NCBI RefSeq assembly: GCF_000600295.1
Contig: NZ_JEMG01000001.1
Coordinates: 3,539,800-3,603,799, forward strand
DNA from: Hylemonella gracilis str. Niagara R
GTDB taxonomy: Bacteria > Pseudomonadota > Gammaproteobacteria > Burkholderiales > Burkholderiaceae_C
Reading direction: 5' to 3'
DNA length: 64,000 nucleotides
A program made the position numbers and the translations under genes. Under the pieces are notes generated by a model. That model saw only the letters and a list, made by a program, of their open reading frames with translations, was not told the origin of the DNA and ran no database searches. Positions 31,723 through 40,418 of the stretch are shown here, piece after piece. Within the stretch, counting starts at the first letter, position 1. Every line of letters begins with the position of its first letter.

Positions 31723-32706
31723 ATGCACATCCGTATCCAGAAACTTGTGGGCTTGCTCATGGGTTTACTCATGGGCTTGCTCATCGCCAGCAGCGGCCTG
31801 GCCCAGGAAAAATTTCCTGAAGGCCCCATCAAGATCATTGTTCCTTTCGCCGCGGGCGGTGGCGTCGACAGCGCCGCGCGCCTGTTGGCCCGGCAGTTGC
31901 AGACCGACCTGGGGGTACCTGTCATCGTGGACAACCGCCCCGGGGCCAGCGGCACCATCGGTGGCAAGGCCGTGCAAACCGCGCCCGCCGACGGCCTGAC
32001 GCTGCTGTTCTCCGCGGCCACCCAGGTGCTGACGGGCGAGGCCATGGCCAAGCCGCCCTACGATCCCCTGAAGGACTTCAGCTTCGTCGCCCGAACGGCC
32101 TCCGCCCCCTTGCTGATGGTCATTTCACCAACCCTGCCGCAAACCCAGCTCAAGGACATCATGCAGGCTGCGCGCACCGAGCCGGATAAGTGGTTCGCGG
32201 GCCTGCCCGCGCTGGGCGCGCCCAGCCATCTGGCGACCTTGATGCTGGCCAAGGAGGGACAACTCAATCTTGCAACCGTTGTGTACCGTGGGACTGCGCC
32301 CGCGCTGACCGACGTCGCGGGTGGCACGACCCAGATCCTGATCGACTCCATCATCTCCCTGCAGTCGCTGGCCAAGGCGGGCAAGGTCAAGCCCATCATC
32401 GTGACATCGGCCAAGCGCAGCGCGCTGATGCCTGAGATCCCTACGGCCGCCGAAAGCGGCTTCCCCAACTTTGTCGCGGAGTCCTGGTACGGGGTCTGGG
32501 GCCCGAAGGATCTGCCCGCCAAGCGGCAACAGGCACTGCACAAGGCCATCAATGAAGCCACCCGGCAGCTGGTCAAGTCTGGCGCTTATGCCCCACTGGG
32601 GATCGATCCAGTCATCGAAAGCGTCGATGACTTCAGAAAGTACAGCCAGCGCTACGTGTCCGAGAGTGCCTCTTTGCTCAAGAGCAGTGGCTACAGGCCG
32701 GAGTAA
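31723..32706 (+). CDS. Bug/TctC-family substrate-binding protein (second copy)
   Basis: This 327-residue periplasmic receptor has a signal peptide whose core is the repeat GLLMGLLMGLLIA (cleavage near GLAQ). The Bug motifs IKIIVPFAAGGGVDSAARLL and VIVDNRPGASGTIGGKAVQT follow. It is the last gene of the FAA/hyuAB operon and probably delivers or senses that pathway's substrate. ATG 31723 follows CAGGAGA. It differs clearly from the receptor at 5077, so the two bind different ligands or come from different subfamilies. No TctAB partner is nearby. Confidence 0.9.
   Translation: MHIRIQKLVGLLMGLLMGLLIASSGLAQEKFPEGPIKIIVPFAAGGGVDSAARLLARQLQTDLGVPVIVDNRPGASGTIGGKAVQTAPADGLTLLFSAATQVLTGEAMAKPPYDPLKDFSFVARTASAPLLMVISPTLPQTQLKDIMQAARTEPDKWFAGLPALGAPSHLATLMLAKEGQLNLATVVYRGTAPALTDVAGGTTQILIDSIISLQSLAKAGKVKPIIVTSAKRSALMPEIPTAAESGFPNFVAESWYGVWGPKDLPAKRQQALHKAINEATRQLVKSGAYAPLGIDPVIESVDDFRKYSQRYVSESASLLKSSGYRPE
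31747..31782 (+). repeat. Three 12-base tandem repeats inside the Bug signal peptide
   Basis: GTGGGCTTGCTC, ATGGGTTTACTC and ATGGGCTTGCTC stand in tandem and in frame, encoding V/M-G-L-L three times in the hydrophobic core of the signal peptide. The first and third units differ only at the first base. Copy-number change would lengthen or shorten the signal core by four residues without a frameshift. Confidence 0.8.
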
Positions 32707-32763
32707 GGCGGTCCCCCCCCGGCCTCGCCAAGCGAGACCGCAGGGAGAGTTCCATTCCCGCAC

Positions 32764-34257
32764 TCACTGGAACGCCACCTCGGCAAAACTCCTCAGCTTG
32801 CGACTGTGCAACTGGTTGATGCCGCCCTGGCGCAGCAGCTCCAGCGCGCGGATGCCGATGCGCAGATGCTGGTCCACGCGCTCGCGGTAGAAATGGTCGG
32901 CCATGCCGGGCAGCTTGATCTCGCCATGCAGGGGCTTGTCGCTCACGCACAGCAAGGTGCCGTAAGGCACGCGGAAGCGAAAGCCATTGGCGGCGATGGT
33001 GGCGCTTTCCATGTCCAGCGCCACGGCGCGGCTCTGGCTGAAGCGACGCTGCGGGCGGTTCTCGGGCAGCAGTTCCCAGTTGCGATTGTCGGTGGTAGCC
33101 ACGGTACCCGTGCGCAGAATGCGCTTGAGCTGCGCGCCGCGCAATTCGGTCACGTCGGCCACGGCCTGCTCCAGCGCCAGTTGCACCTCGGCCAGCGCCG
33201 GGATGGGCACCCATAGCGGCAACTCCTCGTCGAGCACATGGTCCTCGCGCACGTAGGCATGGGCCAGCACGTAGTCGCCCAGCTGCTGGCCGTTGCGCAG
33301 GCCCGCGCAGTGCCCCAGCATGAGCCAGGCGTGCGGACGCAGCACGGCCACGTGGTCGGTGATGTTCTTGGCATTGGCCGGTCCGACGCCGATGTTGACC
33401 ATGGTGATGCCATTGCCGTCGGGTCGCACCAGGTGGTAGGCCGGCATCTGCGGCAGGCGGGGCGGGGCCCTGCCCAGGGCATCGTCGGCCTCGGCAGCCT
33501 CGCCCACGCGGCGCGTGACCACGTTGCCGGGCTCGACGAAGGCGATGTACTCGCTGGCCGGGTCCCGCATCAACTCATGGCCCAGGCGGATGAACTCGTC
33601 GATGTAGAACTGGTAGTTCGTGTAGAGCACGAAGTTCTGGAAATGCCGGGGCACCGTGCCCGTGTAGTGGCGCAGGCGGTGCAGGGAATAGTCCACGCGC
33701 GGCGCGGTGAACAGCGACAAAGGCTGCGGCTGCCCCGCCTGGGGCTCATGGGTTCCGTTGGCGATGCCATCGTCCATGGCCTCGAGGTCGGGCAGGTCGA
33801 ACCAGTCACGCATCTTCTGGCGCCGCTCGGCGCTGAGGCTGCCCTCGATGTGGTCGTTCTCTGCGAAGGAAAAATGCACGGGGATGGGCTGGCGGCTGGT
33901 CGCCACCTCCAGCGTCACCCCATGGTTGAGCAGCAGCAGGCGGAACTGCTCCAGGTAATACCGGGCGAAGAGATCGGGACGGGTCAGCGTGGTTTCGTAC
34001 ACGCCCGGGCCGGCCACGAAACCGTAGCTGCGGCGCTCCTGGGCGTCCACCGGTTGGCGCAGCACGGTGTCCGTGCGGATGCGCACCAGGGGGTAAAACG
34101 CACGCACCGGCCCGGCGCTGTCGTCACCGGCGACAAAACGCCGCATGCCTTCGCGCAGGTGGGCGATGCTGGCGTCATAGATCAGCTGGACCTGGGCCAG
34201 GGCTGCTGCGGCATCGTCAAAGGGTTGGGGTGAAATGAAAGGCGGTAGGTGGTGCAT
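32764..34257 (-). CDS. amn: AMP nucleosidase
   Basis: It cleaves AMP to adenine and ribose 5-phosphate and so helps set adenylate levels and purine salvage. The 497-residue length fits the bacterial enzyme. Recognisable parts are an N-terminal domain with YPLVRIRTDTVLRQP and a C-terminal nucleoside-phosphorylase-like domain. That domain contains TMVNIGVGPANAKNITDHVA when read through the Gly-rich turn, LRPHAWLMLGHCAGLRNGQQ and AVALDMESATIAANGFRFRV, with the conserved catalytic-loop acid. It lies downstream of the NCS1-kinase/response-regulator pair on the same strand, suggesting a purine theme. It is convergent with the Bug gene. Confidence 0.94.
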   Translation of the reverse strand: MHHLPPFISPQPFDDAAAALAQVQLIYDASIAHLREGMRRFVAGDDSAGPVRAFYPLVRIRTDTVLRQPVDAQERRSYGFVAGPGVYETTLTRPDLFARYYLEQFRLLLLNHGVTLEVATSRQPIPVHFSFAENDHIEGSLSAERRQKMRDWFDLPDLEAMDDGIANGTHEPQAGQPQPLSLFTAPRVDYSLHRLRHYTGTVPRHFQNFVLYTNYQFYIDEFIRLGHELMRDPASEYIAFVEPGNVVTRRVGEAAEADDALGRAPPRLPQMPAYHLVRPDGNGITMVNIGVGPANAKNITDHVAVLRPHAWLMLGHCAGLRNGQQLGDYVLAHAYVREDHVLDEELPLWVPIPALAEVQLALEQAVADVTELRGAQLKRILRTGTVATTDNRNWELLPENRPQRRFSQSRAVALDMESATIAANGFRFRVPYGTLLCVSDKPLHGEIKLPGMADHFYRERVDQHLRIGIRALELLRQGGINQLHSRKLRSFAEVAFQ

Positions 34258-34297
34258 GCACCAATTCTGCCGCAGGCAACGCCGCCCATGCCCGGCC

Positions 34298-35308
34298 CTA
34301 GCCCTCGAACTGCGGATGCAACTGCCGGATGCGGTTCATCGCCAGCGCGGCGGCGGCCGTGCGGGTTTCCACTCCGAGCTTGGCGTAGACACGCTCCAGG
34401 TGCTTTTTCACGGTCATGGGACTGCTGCCCAGGATGTCGCCGATGTCGCGGTTGATCTTGCCCTTGATCACCCAGTAGAGCACCTCGGCCTCCTTGGCCG
34501 TGAGACGGAAGCTCAGGGAGATGGCTTCGATGACGGACTCGTCCGAGGCCTCCTGCATGATGAGCAGCCAGTCGCCGCCAGCCTCGGGCGTGAGGGCATC
34601 GTCGCCGCGCTGGTGCAAGCGCAAGGTGAGGCGACGCGCGCCCTGCTCCACGCTCAGGCGCGGCGGTTCGGCCAGGGGTTCGCCACGGGCTTGGGCCTCC
34701 AGCGCATGTTCGACGCTGCGGCGCAACCAGGCCAGCACGGGCTCGGGCACATGGGCCGGGCCCGGCGCGGGCTCGCCGTAATAACGCGCCAGCAGTTCAC
34801 GCGCTAACGGCGTCTGCCACATCAAGCGGCCGTCGCTGGCACGCACGGTGACGCTGGCGTAGCCGAAGGCGTCGAGTGCGTTGCGCGCCTGGCGCCGCTC
34901 GCGCGCGCCCTGTAGGTGCACCTGCATGCGTGCGAGCACTTCCTTGGGCCGGATGGGCTTGGTCACGTAGTCGGTGCCGCCGGCTTCCAGCGCGGCGACC
35001 AGGTGCTCGGTCTCGGTCAGACCCGTCATGAAGATGATGGGAATGTGAGTCGTGGTCGCGTCGGCCTTCAAGCGCCGCGCGACTTCGAAGCCATCCATGC
35101 CCGGCATCATGGCGTCGAGCAGCACGATGTCGGGCCGCGCCTGCACGGCGCGCTGCAGGGCCGAGGCACCGTCCAGCGCCACCAGCACCGTGCAGCCCGA
35201 TTCGTCCAGCGCGTCGTGCAGCAGCGACAGGTTGTCCGGCACGTCGTCGACGATCAGCACCACGTCGCTGTGCGCACGGTTGAGGGCCTGGTCCAGGGTA
35301 TCGCTCAT
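34298..35308 (-). CDS. Response regulator, REC plus LuxR-type HTH
   Basis: This 336-residue transcription factor has a receiver domain (residues 15-135). The acidic pocket is DD (21-22), phospho-acceptor D65 lies in IVLLDAMMPG, and K near 116 lies in DYVTKPIRP. A middle segment follows, and then a LuxR helix-turn-helix (about 268-325: LTAKEAEVLYWVIKGKINRD, SSPMTVKKHLERVYAKLGVE). The start overlaps the stop of the NCS1-fused kinase as ATGA, so the two are a cognate pair. Likely targets are amn just downstream or the nearby uptake and ureide genes; this is inference. Confidence 0.92.
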   Translation of the reverse strand: MSDTLDQALNRAHSDVVLIVDDVPDNLSLLHDALDESGCTVLVALDGASALQRAVQARPDIVLLDAMMPGMDGFEVARRLKADATTTHIPIIFMTGLTETEHLVAALEAGGTDYVTKPIRPKEVLARMQVHLQGARERRQARNALDAFGYASVTVRASDGRLMWQTPLARELLARYYGEPAPGPAHVPEPVLAWLRRSVEHALEAQARGEPLAEPPRLSVEQGARRLTLRLHQRGDDALTPEAGGDWLLIMQEASDESVIEAISLSFRLTAKEAEVLYWVIKGKINRDIGDILGSSPMTVKKHLERVYAKLGVETRTAAAALAMNRIRQLHPQFEG

Positions 35309-38300
35309 GTCTTCTGAGGCAAGGGATCGATCAGGGCAAGGATGTCCTCGAAACGGTACGCGCGTGTGAGTCCGCGCACCTGATCCACCCAGCTCTGATG
35401 CACGGGATTCTGCGCCTCGATGTCGTCGAGCAGGCGCACGATGCCGCGGTAGTAACCCAGGACAGCGAGCTCCCTCAGTTCGGCCAACCGTTCATCCGAA
35501 GGCGGCGTGACCGGCGCAGGAGCGAATGTGACGGACGGCAGGGACGAGAGAGGTGTCTGTTCAGTCCAACGCAATTGCAGGCGCTGTTCCAGCCAGTCCA
35601 GCAGCTCGCTGTGGCGGATGGGCTTGGTGATGAAGTCCGCCACCGCGATGCCTGCGTCATTTTCCAGGCCCTTGTCGAAGGCATTGGCCGAGACCACGGC
35701 CACGGGCAATTGGGCCATGCCCTTCATGCGCCGCAAGCGGCGGATGGTCTCCCAGCCGTCGATGCCGGGCATGGCCAAGTCCATGAAGATGGCGTCGGGC
35801 TGGTAGCCTGCGGCCAACAGGTCCAACGCGTCATGGCCGCTGGACGCGGTGCGCAGCACGAACCCCAGAGGCACCAGCAGTTGCGTGAGCATCTCGCGGT
35901 CGGGCTCTTCGTTGTCCACCACCAGCACATGGCGCCGCGCGCCGAGGTAACCACGGCGCGGCGGCCTGGGCAAGGCCGGCCGGGCCGTAGGCAAGGCGGC
36001 GTGCACCTCGGGCAGGAAGAGCTTGACGTGGAAGACCGAGCCCAGGCCCGGCGTGCTCTGCACCGTGAGTTCACCCCCCATCAGGTCGGTCAGCATCTTG
36101 GCGATGGTCAGTCCCAGGCCAGCGCCGGACGTACCCTGTGCGGACGCCGTGCGGGCAAAGGGTTCGAACAGACGTTCCATTTCCTCCAGCGCCATGCCCG
36201 GGCCGGTGTCGCGGATGTCGATGTGCGCCATCTCGCGCGCGTGGCGCACCTGGAATGTCACCTCGCCCCGGGCCGTGAACTTGATGGCGTTGCCCAGCAG
36301 GTTGATCAGGATCTGGCGCACGCGCTTTTCGTCGGCGCGCACGCGCTCAGGCAGGGTGGACAGGGGCACGAAGCGGAAGGCCAAGCCCTTGGCCGCAGCC
36401 TGCAATTCGAACATCGCGGCCAGTTCATGCACGACGTCGGCAAAGGCCATGGGCTTCACGTCGAGGGTAAGCTTGCCTGACTCGATGCGGGCCAGGTCCA
36501 GTGTGCCTTCGATCAGCGAAAGCAGATGTTCACCACCGCGCCGGATCACCTGCACCGCGTGCTTGCGGTGCGCGGGCACCTGCGGGTCTTCGCCCATGAG
36601 CTGCGCGTAGCCCAGGATGCTGTTGAGCGGCGTGCGCAATTCATGGCTGATGGCGCTGATGTAGCGGCTCTTGGCCTGGTTGGCCTGTTCGGCCTGCCGA
36701 CGCGCGTGCTCCGCGATGCCTTGGGCCTCCTCAGCCACGCGCCGCGCTTCCTGCAGGGCGGCGTCGGTCTGCTGGTGCAGGTCGATTTCGCGGCGCAGCA
36801 GCGCGGTTTGGCGGTTGGACTCCTCCTGCGCCACCTGCCGGCTCTTGTGCGCAAGCACCACCCACCAAGCCACCGTGCCCGCGACCAGCAGCAAGGCCAC
36901 ATAGGCCTTGAGGAAAGCGGAACGCAAGGCAGCTTCGGCCGCCCCCAACTCGGCAGCGGAACTCAGGCCGCGGTGCATCAGGCCCTGCAACTCCTGCTGG
37001 TAGAACAGCGCGAAGACCCCAGCCAGCAGGGGCGCGGTGAAGAGCATCAGCAACAGGAAATGTGCGAGTCCGCGGTCCAGATAGGGCCAGAGCGCACGCG
37101 GCAACAAACGCTGCAGCACCCCATTCCACTGCGCCGAGAAACTGGCCTCCGGTTTGCACAGGTCACCGCAACGCGCGTCCAGCGTGCAGCACAGCGAGCA
37201 GATCGCCCCTTGGTAAGCCGGGCAATGCGCCATGTCCGGCCCTTCGTACTCGCGCTCGCAGATCACGCAGCGCTGGAGCTTCGCGCCCAGGTAGGCGCCT
37301 GCTTCCGTCGCGCCAATGCCCACCACGTCAGGGCCCGTCCAAGTCGGTGGAGAACTCCTTGGGGGAATGGATGCCGCGCGCAACGTTTGGTCCGGGAACC
37401 CTGCTTCTCTCGCGATGTAGTAGCGCCCCTTCGTGGCCCAGGCGATCAGGGGCGAGGTGATGAAAGCCACGCCCAGCGCGATCAGGGCCGAATAGGCCTG
37501 GGCCAGAGGCCCGAACATCCCCAAGTGGGCCGTGACCGAAACCAGGGAAGCCAGCGCCATCGCGCCGACGCCCACGGGGTTGATGTCGTACAGGTGCGCA
37601 CGCTTGAACTCGATGCCCTTGGGCGACAGGCCCAACGGCTTGTTGATGACCAGGTCCGCCACCACGGCCATCATCCAGGCGATTGCGATGTTGCTGTAGA
37701 GCCCCAGCACGTCGCCCAGGGCCTGGAACACGTCCATTTCCATCAGCAGGAAGGCGATCAGGGTGTTGAACACCACCCACACCACGCGCCCCGGATGGCT
37801 GTGCGTCAGACGCGAGAAAAAATTGCTCCAGGCCAGGGAGCCGGCGTAGGCGTTCGTCACATTGATCTTGAGCTGCGAGATCACAACGAAGAGCGCCGTC
37901 GCGGCCACCGCCCAGCCGTAATGCGGGAACACGTATTCGTAAGCCGCCAGGTACATCTGATTCGGATCCACCGCCCGGTCCGCCGGCACGGACTGACTCA
38001 GCGCCAGATAGGCCAGCAAGGCGCCGCCCAGCATCTTGAGCACACCCGGCAACACCCAGCCCGGCCCGCCGGCCAGCACCCCCGCCCACCAGCGCAGGCG
38101 GTTGGTGGAAGTGCGGGCGGGCATGAAGCGCAGGTAGTCAGCCTGCTCGCCCATTTGCGTCATCAGGGCCACGCCCACCGTCAAGGCGGCACCAAAATGC
38201 AGCGCACTCACACCAGCCGTACCACTGCGATCACCGGAATAGTGCACAACCCCATCGAAGGCGTGCGGATCGAGCACCAGAACCGTGACGAAGGGGACCA

Positions 38301-38931
38301 CCAACATCAAGAGCCACAACGGCATGGTCCAGACCTGCAGGCGGCTGATGACCGAAACTCCGTGCGTCACCATCGGGATGACCACCAGCGCGCAGACCAG
38401 GTAGCCCCAGCGCGGGGGAATGCCCAGGGCCAACTCCAGTGCGTAGGCCATGACGGCGGCCTCCAGCGCGAAGAAGATGAAGGTGAAGCTGGCGTAGATC
38501 AGCGAGGTGATGGTCGAGCCAATGTAGCCAAAACCCGCGCCGCGCGTGAGCAGGTCCATGTCCACCCCGTAGCGCGCCGCGTAGACGCTGATGGGCAGGC
38601 CGGCCAGGAAGATGATGAGGCCGGTCGCCAGGATGGCGAGCGCGGCATTGGCCCAGCCATACTGCACCAGCAGCGTTGCGCCCACGGCCTCCAGGATCAG
38701 GAAAGACGCAGCCCCGCCAGCCGCCGTGTTGGCCACATTCCAGGCGCTCCACTTGCGGAAGCGCTGGGGCGTGTAGCGCAGCGCGTAATCCTCCAGCGTC
38801 TCACTGGCCACCCATGCGTTGTAGTCGCGCCGGACCTTGACGATGGTCTGGACGGGCACATCCGCCGCCGCCCCGTCCGAGGCAGCGGCAACAGCTTGGG
38901 CTCGGGCTGAGGCATCCATGCCCCTTGACAT
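35305..38931 (-). CDS. NCS1 permease-fused hybrid sensor histidine kinase/response regulator
   Basis: This is a 1208-residue membrane sensor. Residues about 30-505 form an NCS1 nucleobase/allantoin/hydantoin-type permease (VANTAAGGAASFLILEAVGA; GAGFGYIGSTITSLIYASFT). An eight-cysteine segment follows (about 554-591), then two more membrane helices (about 618-640 and 672-695) and a coiled coil. HisKA has phospho-acceptor His near 762 (ISHELRTPLNSILGYAQL). The HATPase has N-box NLLGNAIKFTARG and G-boxes DTGPGM and GAGLGLTIAK. A receiver has Asp near 1049 (IFMDLAMPGIDGWE), and a helical tail ends the protein. All catalytic motifs look intact. Its stop overlaps the response-regulator start. A nucleobase or ureide ligand is likely; whether it also transports is unknown. 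Confidence 0.93.
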   Translation of the reverse strand: MSRGMDASARAQAVAAASDGAAADVPVQTIVKVRRDYNAWVASETLEDYALRYTPQRFRKWSAWNVANTAAGGAASFLILEAVGATLLVQYGWANAALAILATGLIIFLAGLPISVYAARYGVDMDLLTRGAGFGYIGSTITSLIYASFTFIFFALEAAVMAYALELALGIPPRWGYLVCALVVIPMVTHGVSVISRLQVWTMPLWLLMLVVPFVTVLVLDPHAFDGVVHYSGDRSGTAGVSALHFGAALTVGVALMTQMGEQADYLRFMPARTSTNRLRWWAGVLAGGPGWVLPGVLKMLGGALLAYLALSQSVPADRAVDPNQMYLAAYEYVFPHYGWAVAATALFVVISQLKINVTNAYAGSLAWSNFFSRLTHSHPGRVVWVVFNTLIAFLLMEMDVFQALGDVLGLYSNIAIAWMMAVVADLVINKPLGLSPKGIEFKRAHLYDINPVGVGAMALASLVSVTAHLGMFGPLAQAYSALIALGVAFITSPLIAWATKGRYYIAREAGFPDQTLRAASIPPRSSPPTWTGPDVVGIGATEAGAYLGAKLQRCVICEREYEGPDMAHCPAYQGAICSLCCTLDARCGDLCKPEASFSAQWNGVLQRLLPRALWPYLDRGLAHFLLLMLFTAPLLAGVFALFYQQELQGLMHRGLSSAAELGAAEAALRSAFLKAYVALLLVAGTVAWWVVLAHKSRQVAQEESNRQTALLRREIDLHQQTDAALQEARRVAEEAQGIAEHARRQAEQANQAKSRYISAISHELRTPLNSILGYAQLMGEDPQVPAHRKHAVQVIRRGGEHLLSLIEGTLDLARIESGKLTLDVKPMAFADVVHELAAMFELQAAAKGLAFRFVPLSTLPERVRADEKRVRQILINLLGNAIKFTARGEVTFQVRHAREMAHIDIRDTGPGMALEEMERLFEPFARTASAQGTSGAGLGLTIAKMLTDLMGGELTVQSTPGLGSVFHVKLFLPEVHAALPTARPALPRPPRRGYLGARRHVLVVDNEEPDREMLTQLLVPLGFVLRTASSGHDALDLLAAGYQPDAIFMDLAMPGIDGWETIRRLRRMKGMAQLPVAVVSANAFDKGLENDAGIAVADFITKPIRHSELLDWLEQRLQLRWTEQTPLSSLPSVTFAPAPVTPPSDERLAELRELAVLGYYRGIVRLLDDIEAQNPVHQSWVDQVRGLTRAYRFEDILALIDPLPQKT

Positions 38932-38995
38932 TCAGGAACCGTGCCACGCACGGCCCCCGACAAACCCGCGAACTGCGGCGCGGCGTTCGGTCGGC

Positions 38996-39199
38996 TCAGT
39001 CGGCGGGGCGACGACGACGCAGCCAGCCGTACCAGAGACCGACCAAGGCCGGCACCCAAAGGCAGACGCCGGCCAGCATGTCACCGAAACCATCCTCGCT
39101 GAACAAGGCCGCGATCAGGCCGACTGCCGTCAGTACGCCGAGCACGACAGGCCAGGTCCAGACGGCTGGTCCGCTCAGTTCCTGTTGCTGATCGCTCAT
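38996..39199 (-). CDS. Small two-helix membrane protein of unknown function
   Basis: This 67-residue protein has a short acidic N-terminus (MSDQQQEL), two hydrophobic segments (VWTWPVVLGVLTAVGLIAAL and LAGVCLWVPALVGLWYGW) and a basic end (LRRRRPAD) that predicts a cytoplasmic C-terminus. Its ATG overlaps the PepSY gene stop as ATGA (39196-39199), so it is expressed with it. Small membrane proteins of this type often accompany PepSY-TM iron-locus genes. The function is unknown; assistance to the PepSY protein or ferric-siderophore reduction is speculative. Confidence 0.8.
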   Translation of the reverse strand: MSDQQQELSGPAVWTWPVVLGVLTAVGLIAALFSEDGFGDMLAGVCLWVPALVGLWYGWLRRRRPAD

Positions 39200-40350
39200 G
39201 ACACCACCGCGCTTTCATTCGCCTGCGCGGTTTCGTCCCGGCGACGGCGCGCCGCGCCCTGGGGCTTGGCCAGCCAGAGGTAAAGGCCGCTGCCCAGCAC
39301 GATGATGGTCGCGATGTCCAGCACCGCCCAGACGATCTGCATGGGTCGTCCGCCGTAGTCGCCGAAGTGCAGCGGCTGCGACACCAGCAAGGTGTTGATG
39401 TACCAGGGCGAAGGCGGCGCCGCCGTCACCTCATTGGTCTTGGCGTCAACCAACACCGGCTGGATCAGGCGCGCGGTGAAGGGCTCGTTGCCCTTGAGGA
39501 ACACCGTGTTGTGGTGTGGGCTGGAAAAGGCCGTGCCCGGGAAAGCGATGAAGGACAGTTCCTTGCCGGGCACATGCCGCAAGGCGGCGTCCAATGACCC
39601 TTGCACCGAGCCGCGCTCGGCCTCGGGCACAGGCGGCTTGCCCTGATAAGGCTGCAGCAGACCGCTGAGCTGGTCGTACTGCCAGTACTTGATCAACGGA
39701 TCGGCCAAGGTGTTGATGACCCCCGTGGCCCCGACCACAAACAGCCAGACCAGGGTGACGATGCCCAGCAGGTTGTGCAAGTCCAGCCATTTGACGCGCG
39801 GGCTGTTTTCTCGGCGCACCGTGCCGAATTCCAGCTTGCGCGTGAAGGGGCCATAGAGCACCACGCCGCTGACGATGGCCACCAGCAGCAACAGGCCCAT
39901 GAAACCCAGGAAGAGCATGCCCGGCAACCCGGCGAACAGGTCCACGTGCAGCTTGAACATCACCCACATGAAGCCCTCGTCGAACCGGGGCTGGGCCAAC
40001 ACCGCGCCCGTGCGGGCATCAATGGCCACCGAACGGAAATCGTCGGTGGGCGCGGGCGTGGGCGTCATGGTCGCGAACCAGATGTTCGCGTCGTCCTCGT
40101 CGGGGAAGAGGAACTGCACCACCCGATCCGGATGCTGCGCCTTCGCCACCGCCATCACCTTGTCCACGCTGACGCGCTGCGTGTCCGCGGGCATTTCCGG
40201 CGCTTCCACCTCCGTGCCCAGCAGGTGCCCGATCTCGTGGTGGAAGATCAGCGGCAGACCTGTGAGGCACAGCAGCAACATGAAGGCCGTGCAGACGAGG
40301 CTGGTCCACTTGTGCAGCCAGGACCAAGTTTTGATGGTTTTTTGTTGCAT
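39196..40350 (-). CDS. PepSY-associated TM-helix domain protein (PiuB/iron-uptake associated)
   Basis: This 384-residue inner-membrane protein has the family N-terminus WSWLHKWTSLVCTAFMLLLC. A periplasmic region with PepSY-like repeats follows (VDKVMAVAKAQHPDRVVQFL), then further helices (GMLFLGFMGLLLLVAIVSGV; WLDLHNLLGIVTLVWLFVV) and a last helix before a basic tail. Conserved His residues in the helices suggest haem or electron transfer, as proposed for ferric-siderophore reductases in this family. It is 68 bases downstream of the TonB-dependent receptor gene and is probably under the same Fur control. Confidence 0.88.
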   Translation of the reverse strand: MQQKTIKTWSWLHKWTSLVCTAFMLLLCLTGLPLIFHHEIGHLLGTEVEAPEMPADTQRVSVDKVMAVAKAQHPDRVVQFLFPDEDDANIWFATMTPTPAPTDDFRSVAIDARTGAVLAQPRFDEGFMWVMFKLHVDLFAGLPGMLFLGFMGLLLLVAIVSGVVLYGPFTRKLEFGTVRRENSPRVKWLDLHNLLGIVTLVWLFVVGATGVINTLADPLIKYWQYDQLSGLLQPYQGKPPVPEAERGSVQGSLDAALRHVPGKELSFIAFPGTAFSSPHHNTVFLKGNEPFTARLIQPVLVDAKTNEVTAAPPSPWYINTLLVSQPLHFGDYGGRPMQIVWAVLDIATIIVLGSGLYLWLAKPQGAARRRRDETAQANESAVVS

Positions 40351-40418
40351 AAGGATGAATGGGAAAGACGCCCGGAGGCGTCTTCTGTTTCAGAAGGTCA
40401 GTCGTCGCCCAATTTCGG

